43,871 nt of DNA, taken from assembly GCA_947373105.1 (NCBI GenBank), contig CANBWK010000013.1:1-43871 (forward strand), in the 5' to 3' direction. The stretch comes from Comamonadaceae bacterium. Its GTDB lineage: Bacteria; Pseudomonadota; Gammaproteobacteria; Burkholderiales; Burkholderiaceae_C. A program made the position numbers and the translations under genes. This document shows, one piece after another, positions 23,761-33,177 of the stretch; positions within the stretch are counted from its first letter, which is position 1, and every line of letters starts with the position of its first letter. The notes below the pieces were generated by a model. The model worked only from the letters and a program-made list of their open reading frames with translations, searched no databases and was not told the origin of the DNA.

Positions 23761-25212
23761 ATGACCAAATTCAGCTGGCTGTTGACCGCAGCCTTTATTG
23801 CACCTTTAGCTTCACATGCCGCCGATACGGTAGGCTCCAAGCCAGAAGCCATGAACATGCGCCTGGTCGGCTACAGCGACTTGCAAGCCCGCACCGCGTA
23901 CCAACCCACGATCCAAAAGCAGGGCAATCGATGGATCGCCTACATCGGTCACCATGGGGATAAAAAACTCAACCCCCTCACCCAGAAAATTGAAAATAAT
24001 GGCACTTCCATTCTGGATGTGACCAACCCTAAAGCACCTAAATACTTGTCTCACATTCCTGGTGAAGAGGGCAAAGCCGAGCAAGGTGGCGCACAGATGG
24101 TGCGTATTTGCAGCGGCGCTGACTTGCCCAAAGGAGACAAATCCAAGTTTTACATGTTGCGCGTTTTCGGCAATCAAGCCCACGAAGTCTGGGATGTGAG
24201 TGACCCCGCAGCGCCAAGCTTGCTCACCACCATTGGCAAAGGTCTCAAGGGCACGCACAAAAACTTTTGGGAATGCGACACCGGCATTGCTTACCTCGTC
24301 TCAGGCCATCCCCAATGGCGTACCAACCGCATGACGCAAATATATGATTTGTCCGATCCGGCAAAACCTGTCTTTATCCGTGACTTCGGTTTGGTGGGCC
24401 AACAACCCGGTGCGGGTGGACCTGTGCCAATCTCTTTGCACGGTCCCATTTCGACCGGCCCCAAGGGCAATAGAGTGTATTTTGGCTACGGAACCAACAC
24501 CGAAGGCGTTTTGCAAATTGTCGATCGCGACAAATTGCTCAACGGCCCCAAGGAGCCTACACCTGAAAATTTACTGGCACCGCAAATTGCCCGCCTGGAC
24601 ATGCCGCCGATGCATGGTGCGCACACCACATTCCCCATGCTCGGAGTGAACGTGCCTGAATTTGAAAAAAATCTGCTCGGCAAGACCCGTGACTTCATCA
24701 TCGTGACCGATGAAGCGATTCAAAAGGAATGTTTGGAAGGTCGCCAAATGGTCTGGGTCGTGGACATCACAACTGAAACCAAGCCCTTTGGCGTATCCAG
24801 CTGGACAGTGCCTGAAAAGAGCGGCAATTTTTGCTCTCGCGGTGGCCGCTTTGGCACCCACTCCTCCAACGAAAGCACCGCACCGGTTTACAACCAGAAA
24901 ATCATGTTCTTTTCGCACTTCAATGCAGGCGTTCGAGCGTTGGATGTGCGTGACCCTTTCAGCCTGAAAGAAATCGCTTATTACATTCCTGCCATGAACG
25001 CCAATACTGTGGTGCTGGAAACACCGCTTAATATGGTCACCAAGTTGCCCTACACGGCAGCTGCAGAGCGTAAAGCGGTTCAGACTAACAACGTTGAAGT
25101 TGACGAACGTGGTTATATTTATATCGTGGACCGCGCCAATACCGGCATGCATATTCTGGAATTGACGGGTGCAGCCCGCAAGATCGCTGACTGGAAAGCT
25201 GCGGCCCACTGA
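23761..25212 (+). CDS. Exported LVIVD-repeat beta-propeller protein
   Basis: A 483-residue exported protein with a signal peptide cleaved near ASHA-AD (about residue 20). The body carries LVIVD-like blades: TSILDVTNPKAPKYLSHI, HEVWDVSDPAAPSLLTTI, TQIYDLSDPAKPVFIRDF, VLQIVDRDKLL, VRALDVRDPFSLKEIAYY and GYIYIVDRANTGMHILEL. The spaced D-V-x-D-P-x-x-P core is diagnostic of this propeller type, often seen in periplasmic proteins of unknown function. ATG 23761 is chosen because it begins the signal peptide and GGAG lies 6 nt upstream. It is followed 4 bp later by the cupredoxin-like gene. Its catalytic or binding role is unknown. Confidence 0.82.
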   Translation: MTKFSWLLTAAFIAPLASHAADTVGSKPEAMNMRLVGYSDLQARTAYQPTIQKQGNRWIAYIGHHGDKKLNPLTQKIENNGTSILDVTNPKAPKYLSHIPGEEGKAEQGGAQMVRICSGADLPKGDKSKFYMLRVFGNQAHEVWDVSDPAAPSLLTTIGKGLKGTHKNFWECDTGIAYLVSGHPQWRTNRMTQIYDLSDPAKPVFIRDFGLVGQQPGAGGPVPISLHGPISTGPKGNRVYFGYGTNTEGVLQIVDRDKLLNGPKEPTPENLLAPQIARLDMPPMHGAHTTFPMLGVNVPEFEKNLLGKTRDFIIVTDEAIQKECLEGRQMVWVVDITTETKPFGVSSWTVPEKSGNFCSRGGRFGTHSSNESTAPVYNQKIMFFSHFNAGVRALDVRDPFSLKEIAYYIPAMNANTVVLETPLNMVTKLPYTAAAERKAVQTNNVEVDERGYIYIVDRANTGMHILELTGAARKIADWKAAAH

Positions 25213-25216
25213 ACCC

Positions 25217-25600
25217 ATGCGCCATATGGTTTTGATGGCGCTCACCTGCCTGCAGGTGAATGCCTTTGCGCAGGCCGTTGCCCATGAACACCGCCTGGAA
25301 TTGGTTCAAGGTAAAGTGGTTCGAGTCAACGATCTGGCCACTTCCGCGCCCTTGATTTTGCAAGTCCGTAAAGGTGACTCGCTGCAATGGACATGGCAAA
25401 GCGACACACCAGGGGAGTGGCATTTGCATGCCCTGCATCTGTCAGGCCAACTGCAAACTGGTCAATCTCAAAGCACACGCTTCAAAGCAACTGCGACCGG
25501 CCGATTTCGCGTGGAATGGCATGGCACAGATTCCGCTGCAGGGACCGCCAAAGGACACCATGCGCCACCCCTTTTGACATTGGAAGTCAGGCCTCAGTGA
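25217..25600 (+). CDS. Exported His-rich cupredoxin-like protein
   Basis: A 127-residue exported protein. The N-terminus (MRHMVLMALTCLQVNAFAQAVA) is a signal peptide; cleavage after AVA at residue 22 would leave a mature N-terminal His23 (HEHRLEL), although cleavage after AFA is possible. The remainder looks like a single cupredoxin-type Greek-key domain. Its clustered His lie in GEWHLHALHLSG (69, 71, 74), EWHGTD (102) and GHHAPP (114-115), but the classical Cys ligand is absent. It lies 4 bp after the LVIVD gene and overlaps the next gene by GTGA. A copper-binding or handling role is inferred from fold and His content, not shown. Confidence 0.6.
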   Translation: MRHMVLMALTCLQVNAFAQAVAHEHRLELVQGKVVRVNDLATSAPLILQVRKGDSLQWTWQSDTPGEWHLHALHLSGQLQTGQSQSTRFKATATGRFRVEWHGTDSAAGTAKGHHAPPLLTLEVRPQ

Positions 25601-26919
25601 AAGATTTTGGCCTAACAGTCATCGGTTGGAGCCTGGTCTTTGCTGCCCAGGCGCATGGGTTTGGAGAACGATACGACTTGCCTCTCCCCTTGAATTGGTG
25701 GGTGGCGGGTGCTGTCTTGACGGTCTTGTTGACCTTCATCGGCACCTTATGTCTGCGTGTCCCACCCAGACTGCGACCCTCACACAAAGTACATCGCTTG
25801 AAGCCGACTGTTACTGCGATAGGGCCGGCATGGATGGGTCAGTTTTTTTTAGCACTGACCCTCATTTGCGCCCTGTGGGGAACATCCGATCCTTTGATGA
25901 ACTTGGCACCCACCATGATCTGGATCGTCGTATGGCAAGGCGTATCTTTTGCAGTGGTGGTGTTCGGTAACTTCTGGCCGCGTATTGATCCGTTTCGGCA
26001 TCTGCACCGCTGGTGCGTACCCACTCGTCAAGCCTCGGCATGGCCCCAAGCCTTGGGCATGTGGCCTGCCACCGTTCTTTTGCTTATATGGTCGGCGCTC
26101 GAAGTGGTTTACCCTTTGGCCACCACACCCTTGAAAGTCGGGTACGCCTTGATAGGCTGGACGGCGCTCAGTGTATGGGGCATGTGGATGTGGGGTCCTG
26201 CGGCATGGCATGCGCATGTGGATTTTGTATCGCTGTATTTTGAATGGATGGGCCGTATCGCACCTCAAGCCCCTTCGACTTCATTGGAACCCCCACATCA
26301 CAAGCGCGGTCAGGTAGGTTTTGTGATCGCTATGCTTTCGACCGTTTTGTTTGATGGACTGCATGGCGGCTCGGTTTGGCTGTTGTTTGACAAATTCATG
26401 CACCGATGGATTTCTCCACAACTCGACCCCAATGGCTACCTGGTCGGCTGCTTGGGCCTGACAGCGGTCTGGCTTTTCATGCTTTGGGGATACATAGGGA
26501 TAGGCCGAATCACCGCTTGGACCTCGGGCACTGGCCGTGACTGGGCAGGACCGCTGGTCATATCGCTGATCCCCATTGCCATTGCCTATAACGTGGCGCA
26601 CAACTTTTCGAGCATGGTCATCCAAGGTCAAAGCTTTGTGCAATTGCTCTCTGACCCCCTAGGGCGTCAATGGAATTTACTGGGCACCGCCACTTGGTAT
26701 CCCGACATTGGCTTGCTCGATGCCCAAGTGACCTGGTACATCGCCTTGATGTCCATTGTGGGAGGCCATATGGTCTCCGTTGTGATGGCTCACCGTTTAG
26801 CAACAAGCTTGTCACCTCAACGTTTGTTTCAAGCCACCCTGCCCTTGACTTGCTGGATGCTGGCCTTAACGGCGCTGAGTTTGTACATCCTGGCCGACCC
26901 GATGGTCAATGCCCTTTAA
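25597..26919 (+). CDS. Polytopic membrane protein with N-terminal HGFG motif (FedB-like?)
   Basis: A 440-residue, very hydrophobic protein with about 10-11 predicted membrane segments. The GTG at 25597 overlaps the cupredoxin-like stop (GTGA) and is preferred to in-frame upstream starts buried in that gene. The first 19 residues look like a signal peptide ending FAAQA, after which the mature chain would begin HGFGERYDLPLPL. I recall this motif from membrane proteins annotated as fenitrothion hydrolase/FedB-like in other bacteria, but cannot verify it. The conserved-looking His in FDGLHGG, YNVAHNF and GGHMVSVVMAH are inside or near membrane segments. It ends overlapping the convergent glpD stop by 4 bp. 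Function unknown; a copper- or redox-linked role is a hypothesis. Confidence 0.65.
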   Translation: MKDFGLTVIGWSLVFAAQAHGFGERYDLPLPLNWWVAGAVLTVLLTFIGTLCLRVPPRLRPSHKVHRLKPTVTAIGPAWMGQFFLALTLICALWGTSDPLMNLAPTMIWIVVWQGVSFAVVVFGNFWPRIDPFRHLHRWCVPTRQASAWPQALGMWPATVLLLIWSALEVVYPLATTPLKVGYALIGWTALSVWGMWMWGPAAWHAHVDFVSLYFEWMGRIAPQAPSTSLEPPHHKRGQVGFVIAMLSTVLFDGLHGGSVWLLFDKFMHRWISPQLDPNGYLVGCLGLTAVWLFMLWGYIGIGRITAWTSGTGRDWAGPLVISLIPIAIAYNVAHNFSSMVIQGQSFVQLLSDPLGRQWNLLGTATWYPDIGLLDAQVTWYIALMSIVGGHMVSVVMAHRLATSLSPQRLFQATLPLTCWMLALTALSLYILADPMVNAL

Positions 26920-28493
26920 AGTTGATATTGCGCAGCCAGCTTTAAAAATCCGCTCACATCCGGATCCAAGCCGGTTTCTTCGCGCAGTAAACAGCCCACC
27001 CGCTCGGCCAATTGCGCAGCCAATGCGGCATCCAAAAACAACAATCTTGAACGACGTGCCAGCACATCTTCGACATGCACTGCATATTCATAACGTGCCG
27101 CAAAACGAACCATCGCCTCAGACAAGCCGTCAGTCAAGAACACGTCGTGTCCCGGCAATTGCTGCACCCATGCTTGCTCCGAACCATATGAATGCAAGCC
27201 CTGTGGCGCACTTAAAGGCTGGGGCGCAATGGACGTCGGCTCAGCACCCACCAGGGGTAAATGAGCCGTAAGTCCTTGGCTCTGCGGCAGCAAACCACTG
27301 TCCATACATTTTTGTAAAACGTCTTCTGCCATGGCGCGGTAGGTGGTCCATTTGCCGCCCGTCACGGTGACCAGCCCCGATCGGCTGACCAACACGGTGT
27401 GCTCACGGCTCAAGCCTTTCGTGTTTTCACCTTCGTCAGCCGGCGGCTTGACCAAGGGTCGTAACCCTACCCAGATGCTTTTGACATCACTGCGTTGAGG
27501 GGGCTTGCGCAAATAACGCGCCGCTTCACGCAAGATGAAATCGACTTCTTCTTCAAAAGCCAAGGGCTCCGTCGCCAAATCATCGCGCGGTGTATCAGTC
27601 GTGCCCAAAATCACTTTGCCTAACCAGGGCACCGCAAACAGCACCCTGCCATCGCCCGTTTTGGGAATCATCAAGGCCTTGGCACCTGGCAAAAAATGAG
27701 CCTCCACCACAATGTGCACGCCTTGGCTGGGTGCCACGATATGCTGATGCTGACCGTCCTGCGCCCGCAGTGCATCGACCCAGACACCGGTGGCATTGAC
27801 GATGCATCGCGCACGAATCTCATGCGTCAGTCCACTCAAAGCATCTTCGCACGCCACGCCAGAGACCTTGCCATGGGTGAACAGCAATCGGGACGCCTTC
27901 ATGTAATTGACCAAAAGTGCCCCATGCAGGGCAGCCGTTCGCGCCAAGGCCACCGCCAACTGCGCATCATTGAACTGACCGTCCCAATACTGAACGCCGC
28001 CACGCAGACCGTTTGGCTGGACCGAAGGCAAGGCGCTTTGTGTTTCGCTGCGCGACAAAAAAGTCGTGGAGCCAAGGCCTGACACACCGGCCAGAGCATC
28101 GTACATTTTCAGACCGATGCCATAAAAAGCCGTCTCCCACCATGTGTAAGCGGGCACGACAAAAGCCAAGGGCTGGGCAATGTGCGGCGCGTTGCGTAGC
28201 AAGGTGCTGCGCTCATGCAAGGCCTCACGCACCAAACCAATATTGCCTTGCGCCAAATAGCGCACGCCACCGTGGACCAATTTGGTCGACCGGGAAGAAG
28301 TGCCTTTGGCAAAATCATCCGCCTCCACCAGCACCACCCGCAAGCCGCGCGCAGCCGCATCCAATGCCACACCCAATCCCGTCGCGCCACCACCGACCAC
28401 GACCAAGTCGTAAATTTCCGCTTTTCTTTGCGACTCATGCAGTGCAAGCGCCAGCTGGTGGCGAGTAGTCAAAAGCGGGGCAAGCAAGGTCAT
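26916..28493 (-). CDS. glpD: Glycerol-3-phosphate dehydrogenase (aerobic, FAD)
   Basis: A 525-residue membrane-associated flavoenzyme that oxidises sn-glycerol 3-phosphate to dihydroxyacetone phosphate and reduces quinone. Motifs are the FAD-binding VVVGGGATGLGVALDAAARG (32-51), GTSSRSTKLVHGGVRYLAQG, and FAVPWLGKVILGTTDTP with the C-terminal DAO domain. Length and domain order are normal for GlpD. It is divergent from glpK across a 102-bp spacer; the two form the glycerol uptake-independent core. No glpF or glpR is visible. Its stop overlaps that of the convergent membrane-protein gene. Confidence 0.97.
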   Translation of the reverse strand: MTLLAPLLTTRHQLALALHESQRKAEIYDLVVVGGGATGLGVALDAAARGLRVVLVEADDFAKGTSSRSTKLVHGGVRYLAQGNIGLVREALHERSTLLRNAPHIAQPLAFVVPAYTWWETAFYGIGLKMYDALAGVSGLGSTTFLSRSETQSALPSVQPNGLRGGVQYWDGQFNDAQLAVALARTAALHGALLVNYMKASRLLFTHGKVSGVACEDALSGLTHEIRARCIVNATGVWVDALRAQDGQHQHIVAPSQGVHIVVEAHFLPGAKALMIPKTGDGRVLFAVPWLGKVILGTTDTPRDDLATEPLAFEEEVDFILREAARYLRKPPQRSDVKSIWVGLRPLVKPPADEGENTKGLSREHTVLVSRSGLVTVTGGKWTTYRAMAEDVLQKCMDSGLLPQSQGLTAHLPLVGAEPTSIAPQPLSAPQGLHSYGSEQAWVQQLPGHDVFLTDGLSEAMVRFAARYEYAVHVEDVLARRSRLLFLDAALAAQLAERVGCLLREETGLDPDVSGFLKLAAQYQL

Positions 28494-28595
28494 GAAGGGC
28501 CAGACGAAACGGAGCTGCTATTTTGCTTGAAAAAAAGCATCGCCCTTTCAGTCCATTTGACGGCAAAATCTTATCCATAGACCACACGAGTTTGA

Positions 28596-30089
<1,494 letters not shown>

Positions 30090-30113
30090 ATTTTGAACTT
30101 CCAAGTTACAGGC

Positions 30114-30842
30114 TCAACGCTGGGTTTTTGCCCAAGCCTCGTAGCGCGCCTTGTTGGCTTCATTGGGCGGATACATGCCAGGCAAGACTGCGCCTTGGTT
30201 GACTTCGTTCATGATCCAACCTTCCAGGCGCTCTTGCTCGATGGCGGCTTCGACCACAGCATCCAGCAAGTCCGCAGGGATGAGCACAGCACCATCGGTG
30301 TCAACCACAATGATGTCATTAGGAAACACGGCCACACCACCACAGGCAATCGGTTCCTGCCAGTTCACAAAAGTCAAACTGGCCACCGATGCCGGAGCGG
30401 CGGTGCCTTGGCACCACACGGGCAAGCCCGTCCCCAGCACACCTTCCATGTCGCGAATCACGCCATCGGTTACCAGCCCGGCGACTTGCCGCTTTTGCAT
30501 CCGAGCGCACAATATGTCGCCAAAGATACCGGCATCGGTCACGCCCATGGCATCGACCACGGCAATGCAACCCGCCGGCATGGCCTCGATCGCCGACCGG
30601 GTCGAAATGGGTGCGCCCCAAGAGGCGGGGGTGGCCAGATCTTCTCTTGCGGGTACAAATCGCAAAGTGAAAGCGCGCCCCACCACGCGCGCTTGGCCAG
30701 GCTTCAAAGGTTTTGTCCCCCGCATCCAAACATTTCGCAAGCCCTTCTTCAGCAAAACTGTGGTCAAAGTAGCCGTGGTGACAGCCGACAGTTTTTGAAC
30801 AATGCTCGGGTCAAGTGGCAGGGATTCAATGGTCATGGACAT
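30114..30842 (-). CDS. RraA/HMG-CHA aldolase-like protein
   Basis: A 242-residue member of the RraA/dimethylmenaquinone-methyltransferase-like superfamily. It includes 4-hydroxy-4-methyl-2-oxoglutarate and 4-carboxy-4-hydroxy-2-oxoadipate aldolases as well as the RNase E inhibitor RraA. Aldolase-type residues are visible in GIFGDILCARMQKR and in LVTDGVIRDMEGV, which matches the G-D and D-G-x-x-R-D metal/substrate motif. In catabolic operons these are usually pyruvate-releasing aldolases, so aldolase is more likely than RNase regulation. It is the last gene of the nine-gene minus-strand unit, 24 bp after the aspartoacylase-like gene. Confidence 0.85.
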   Translation of the reverse strand: MSMTIESLPLDPSIVQKLSAVTTATLTTVLLKKGLRNVWMRGTKPLKPGQARVVGRAFTLRFVPAREDLATPASWGAPISTRSAIEAMPAGCIAVVDAMGVTDAGIFGDILCARMQKRQVAGLVTDGVIRDMEGVLGTGLPVWCQGTAAPASVASLTFVNWQEPIACGGVAVFPNDIIVVDTDGAVLIPADLLDAVVEAAIEQERLEGWIMNEVNQGAVLPGMYPPNEANKARYEAWAKTQR

Positions 30843-30866
30843 TCCTTGAATTTCAAAGTGACAGTT

Positions 30867-31796
30867 TCAGATGGGCTTGGCCAGGTATACCGCTTCACGA
30901 CCCACAATGGCTTCGCGTGCGGGCATCAGAATGGTGCAATCATCACATAAGGCCCGAATCTCCTGCCCGCCTTGGGTGGCAATCAATTCATCTTTCTGGA
31001 AAACTTCAAAGCCTTTCACCGGTTTGATAAAGCGAAAATCAGTGGACTGGATCACGCAGGTCTGCAGCAATTCAAAACGCTTCGGTGGTAAAACGGGTGC
31101 GGCAGAGGGCGCATCTATCAGCCCAAAGTGGGCCAGAAAACCCAGCGTTGAAGCCAGCGCCACGTCGCCAGTCGCTTTCTTGAAGTGCTGACCACACTCC
31201 ACCACCATGGCTGCGCCGTGATGGTGCGGCGTGCCAAATGCGCCATACTGAATCAAGGGCGTGCCAGAGCCGAGGCCATTCGGCATGACCAAATGAATTT
31301 GCGGCGTGCCCACGCTCAAGGCCACTTGACCATTGCGTTCAAAAGCGGGGTAAACCCAAAAGGGTTCGACGTCCTGTGCCGTTGAATGGATGTCCAGCAC
31401 ATGGTCAGCGGCAGTCACCACGCCACGCATGGCCCGCGCACGGCGCAACTCGGGACTGTCATCAACCCCATCCAGCAACTCTGAAGACCAGATACGGTTC
31501 ATGTTGTGGACAATTTGTCGGCTGTCAAACGGTTTGACGGGGTCAAAGCTTTCATAGGCTTCAATATTCGCAAAGCTCAAAGTCAAAGTGCCCCTCAAGG
31601 GTCGCACTTGCGTATCGAGCAAATGGGTGACAACCGTCATGCCACAAAACTCGTTGCCATGCGTCAAAGCATTGACCAACACATGAGGACCGGGATGACC
31701 TGATTCAAAGCGATGCACATAATCCACACCGGTATTGCCTTGACGGTAGGCACTCAGATCGCGAGGCATTACCTCAATGGTGTCGAAGGAGGTCAT
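30867..31796 (-). CDS. Succinylglutamate desuccinylase/aspartoacylase-family Zn hydrolase
   Basis: A 309-residue zinc-dependent deacylase of the AstE/AspA family, related to M14 carboxypeptidases. The metal motif H-x-x-E is present as THGNEFCG (His46, Glu49), the third ligand lies in LDIHST (His137) and the substrate-binding Asn-Arg in NMNRIW (100-102). A C-terminal beta-domain follows. It begins in an ATGA overlap with the VF530 gene stop. Family members cleave N-acyl amino acids; here the neighbours are decarboxylases and oxidoreductases, so the real substrate may be another amide or acyl compound. No signal peptide. Confidence 0.85.
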   Translation of the reverse strand: MTSFDTIEVMPRDLSAYRQGNTGVDYVHRFESGHPGPHVLVNALTHGNEFCGMTVVTHLLDTQVRPLRGTLTLSFANIEAYESFDPVKPFDSRQIVHNMNRIWSSELLDGVDDSPELRRARAMRGVVTAADHVLDIHSTAQDVEPFWVYPAFERNGQVALSVGTPQIHLVMPNGLGSGTPLIQYGAFGTPHHHGAAMVVECGQHFKKATGDVALASTLGFLAHFGLIDAPSAAPVLPPKRFELLQTCVIQSTDFRFIKPVKGFEVFQKDELIATQGGQEIRALCDDCTILMPAREAIVGREAVYLAKPI

Positions 31797-32074
31797 GAAT
31801 CAATCCCAGTGGTTTGCGAGCGCCGCACATCGCGGAGCATAAACAGGTAAAGTCCCTCGACTTTTTCTCGAGCCCAAGGGGTCTTGCGTAAAAATTTCAG
31901 ACTGGAGCCCATACTCGGATCATGCGTGAAGCACCGCACGGGTATGCGAACCCCCAGCCCCTCCCAGCCGTAGCAGTCCACCAAAGCAGTGATGATGCCC
32001 TCTAACTTGACACCATGAAGAGGGTTTCGCGGTTGTGCGATCTGATGTGTCGAACTTGGATCGGAGTCTGTCAT
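31793..32074 (-). CDS. VF530/DUF2132 small DNA-binding-like protein
   Basis: A 93-residue protein of the VF530 (DUF2132) family. The conserved core is present almost verbatim: [20 protein letters not shown], then [20 protein letters not shown] and [15 protein letters not shown]. The family has a known small helical structure and is annotated as DNA-binding, but its function is unclear. Its stop overlaps the start of the downstream hydrolase gene (ATGA), so the two are translated together, a curious pairing. It lies 26 bp after the CMD-fold gene. Confidence 0.88.
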   Translation of the reverse strand: MTDSDPSSTHQIAQPRNPLHGVKLEGIITALVDCYGWEGLGVRIPVRCFTHDPSMGSSLKFLRKTPWAREKVEGLYLFMLRDVRRSQTTGIDS

Positions 32075-32100
32075 TGTTAATTGAAACTTTTTCGAAATAA

Positions 32101-32778
32101 TTATTTCAAAACTTTCAATGGCAACTCACCGCCACCGGGAATCGGCGTCCGGTCCACATTCAACACCATCGACACCAGCACGTAATAGCCATTGACTGCA
32201 ATCAAGTCCATCACGCCTTGCTCACCAAATTTATCCACGACGGCTTTGTAGCTGGCATCGCTCACCCGTTTCTGGGTGTGCAACTCCTGGCAAAAGTTGT
32301 AGACAATTTCTTCGTCCTCTTTCATCCCTGTGGGCCGCTTGCCTTCGGCCACTGCGGCGGCCACATCGGGGCTCAAACCCGCTTGCAATGCCAAACGATG
32401 GTGTGCAAACCATTCGTATTGAGAGGTCCATTGCCTGGCTGTGATCAAAATAGCAAACTCATTTAAGCGCGCGCCCATGGTGCTTTTGAATCGGATATAG
32501 GTGCCCACTTTTTGCAAGTGATCACCCAGTTCCGGACTTCGCAAAAATACATTGAAGGGACTGCCTAACGATGCGCTATTGGCCGCAGAACCAGGGACCG
32601 AGGCACGTGGACCTGAACGAATATTGTTGGCCAGTTCCTTTTGAGCCGCGGTCATTTCACTTTCCGACAAAAGCGGAAAACGGCGACCATCAGCAGGCGC
32701 TTGCGCCAGGGCTGTTGAAATCGAAACTGACAGGGCGAATGCGCCAAAAAGTCCATTTTTTGCGATTGTATTGAACAT
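32101..32778 (-). CDS. Exported carboxymuconolactone-decarboxylase-fold protein
   Basis: A 225-residue exported CMD/AhpD-like protein. A signal peptide ([19 protein letters not shown]...) ends near ALA-QAP at about residue 26. The CMD core helix is visible: [19 protein letters not shown] followed by [18 protein letters not shown]; the AhpD C-x-x-C is not present. The start at 32778 is preferred because it opens the signal peptide and AGAGA lies upstream; a longer frame reaches 32811 and overlaps the cytochrome gene. Exported CMD proteins are rare relative to cytosolic ones. It follows a cytochrome c gene (29 bp) and a Tat-exported ThDP enzyme, so a shared periplasmic pathway is likely. Confidence 0.85.
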   Translation of the reverse strand: MFNTIAKNGLFGAFALSVSISTALAQAPADGRRFPLLSESEMTAAQKELANNIRSGPRASVPGSAANSASLGSPFNVFLRSPELGDHLQKVGTYIRFKSTMGARLNEFAILITARQWTSQYEWFAHHRLALQAGLSPDVAAAVAEGKRPTGMKEDEEIVYNFCQELHTQKRVSDASYKAVVDKFGEQGVMDLIAVNGYYVLVSMVLNVDRTPIPGGGELPLKVLK

Positions 32779-32807
32779 AAGATTCTCTTTGAAAGTAACA
32801 AAAAACT

Positions 32808-33161
32808 TCAATTATTGAGCAAAGGGATTGATTTGTAATCAGGCCCCTTCGGAATGGATTTCAAATAAGCGTGAATACTCGCCAATTCTTCATTAGGTAA
32901 GACTTTTTCAGTGTACGGCGGCATCGGGCCGTTGGAATAACGGACAAACACCGAATAAAACTCGATGGGTTTAGGGTCAGGGGCCAGTTTCACACCCGCC
33001 ACACCACCCTGCCCTAAAAAGCCATGGCACTGCCAGCAGCCGTTTTTAACATAGGCAGCCTTGCCTTTTTCGGCCGCTGCAACATCGGTTTGCGCATTCA
33101 CTTGCGTACCTATCAAACCGGCCATGATCCACATGGGTGTCAAGAAGTTATGTAATTTCAT
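32808..33161 (-). CDS. Small periplasmic c-type cytochrome
   Basis: A 117-residue exported monohaem cytochrome c. A signal peptide ends near VNA-QT (about 23). The haem-attachment motif CWQCH is at 42-46 and the distal Met ligand is probably Met80 in SNGPMPPYTE, with the helix NEELASIHAYLKSIP at the C-terminus. This is the class I layout. Start 33161 is chosen because AGGAG lies 8 nt upstream; longer frames run into the ThDP-enzyme gene. It begins 16 bp after that gene's stop, which suggests that it accepts electrons from, or is co-used with, the exported ThDP enzyme; this is inference. Confidence 0.92.
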   Translation of the reverse strand: MKLHNFLTPMWIMAGLIGTQVNAQTDVAAAEKGKAAYVKNGCWQCHGFLGQGGVAGVKLAPDPKPIEFYSVFVRYSNGPMPPYTEKVLPNEELASIHAYLKSIPKGPDYKSIPLLNN

Positions 33162-33177
33162 GTTCACTTCTCCTGGT

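Noticed and set aside
28494..28595. glpD/glpK intergenic promoters and a GlpR operator
   Set aside because: A TTGACG box is present at 28557 but no -10 lies at a suitable distance, and no convincing operator repeat was found, so no call was made.
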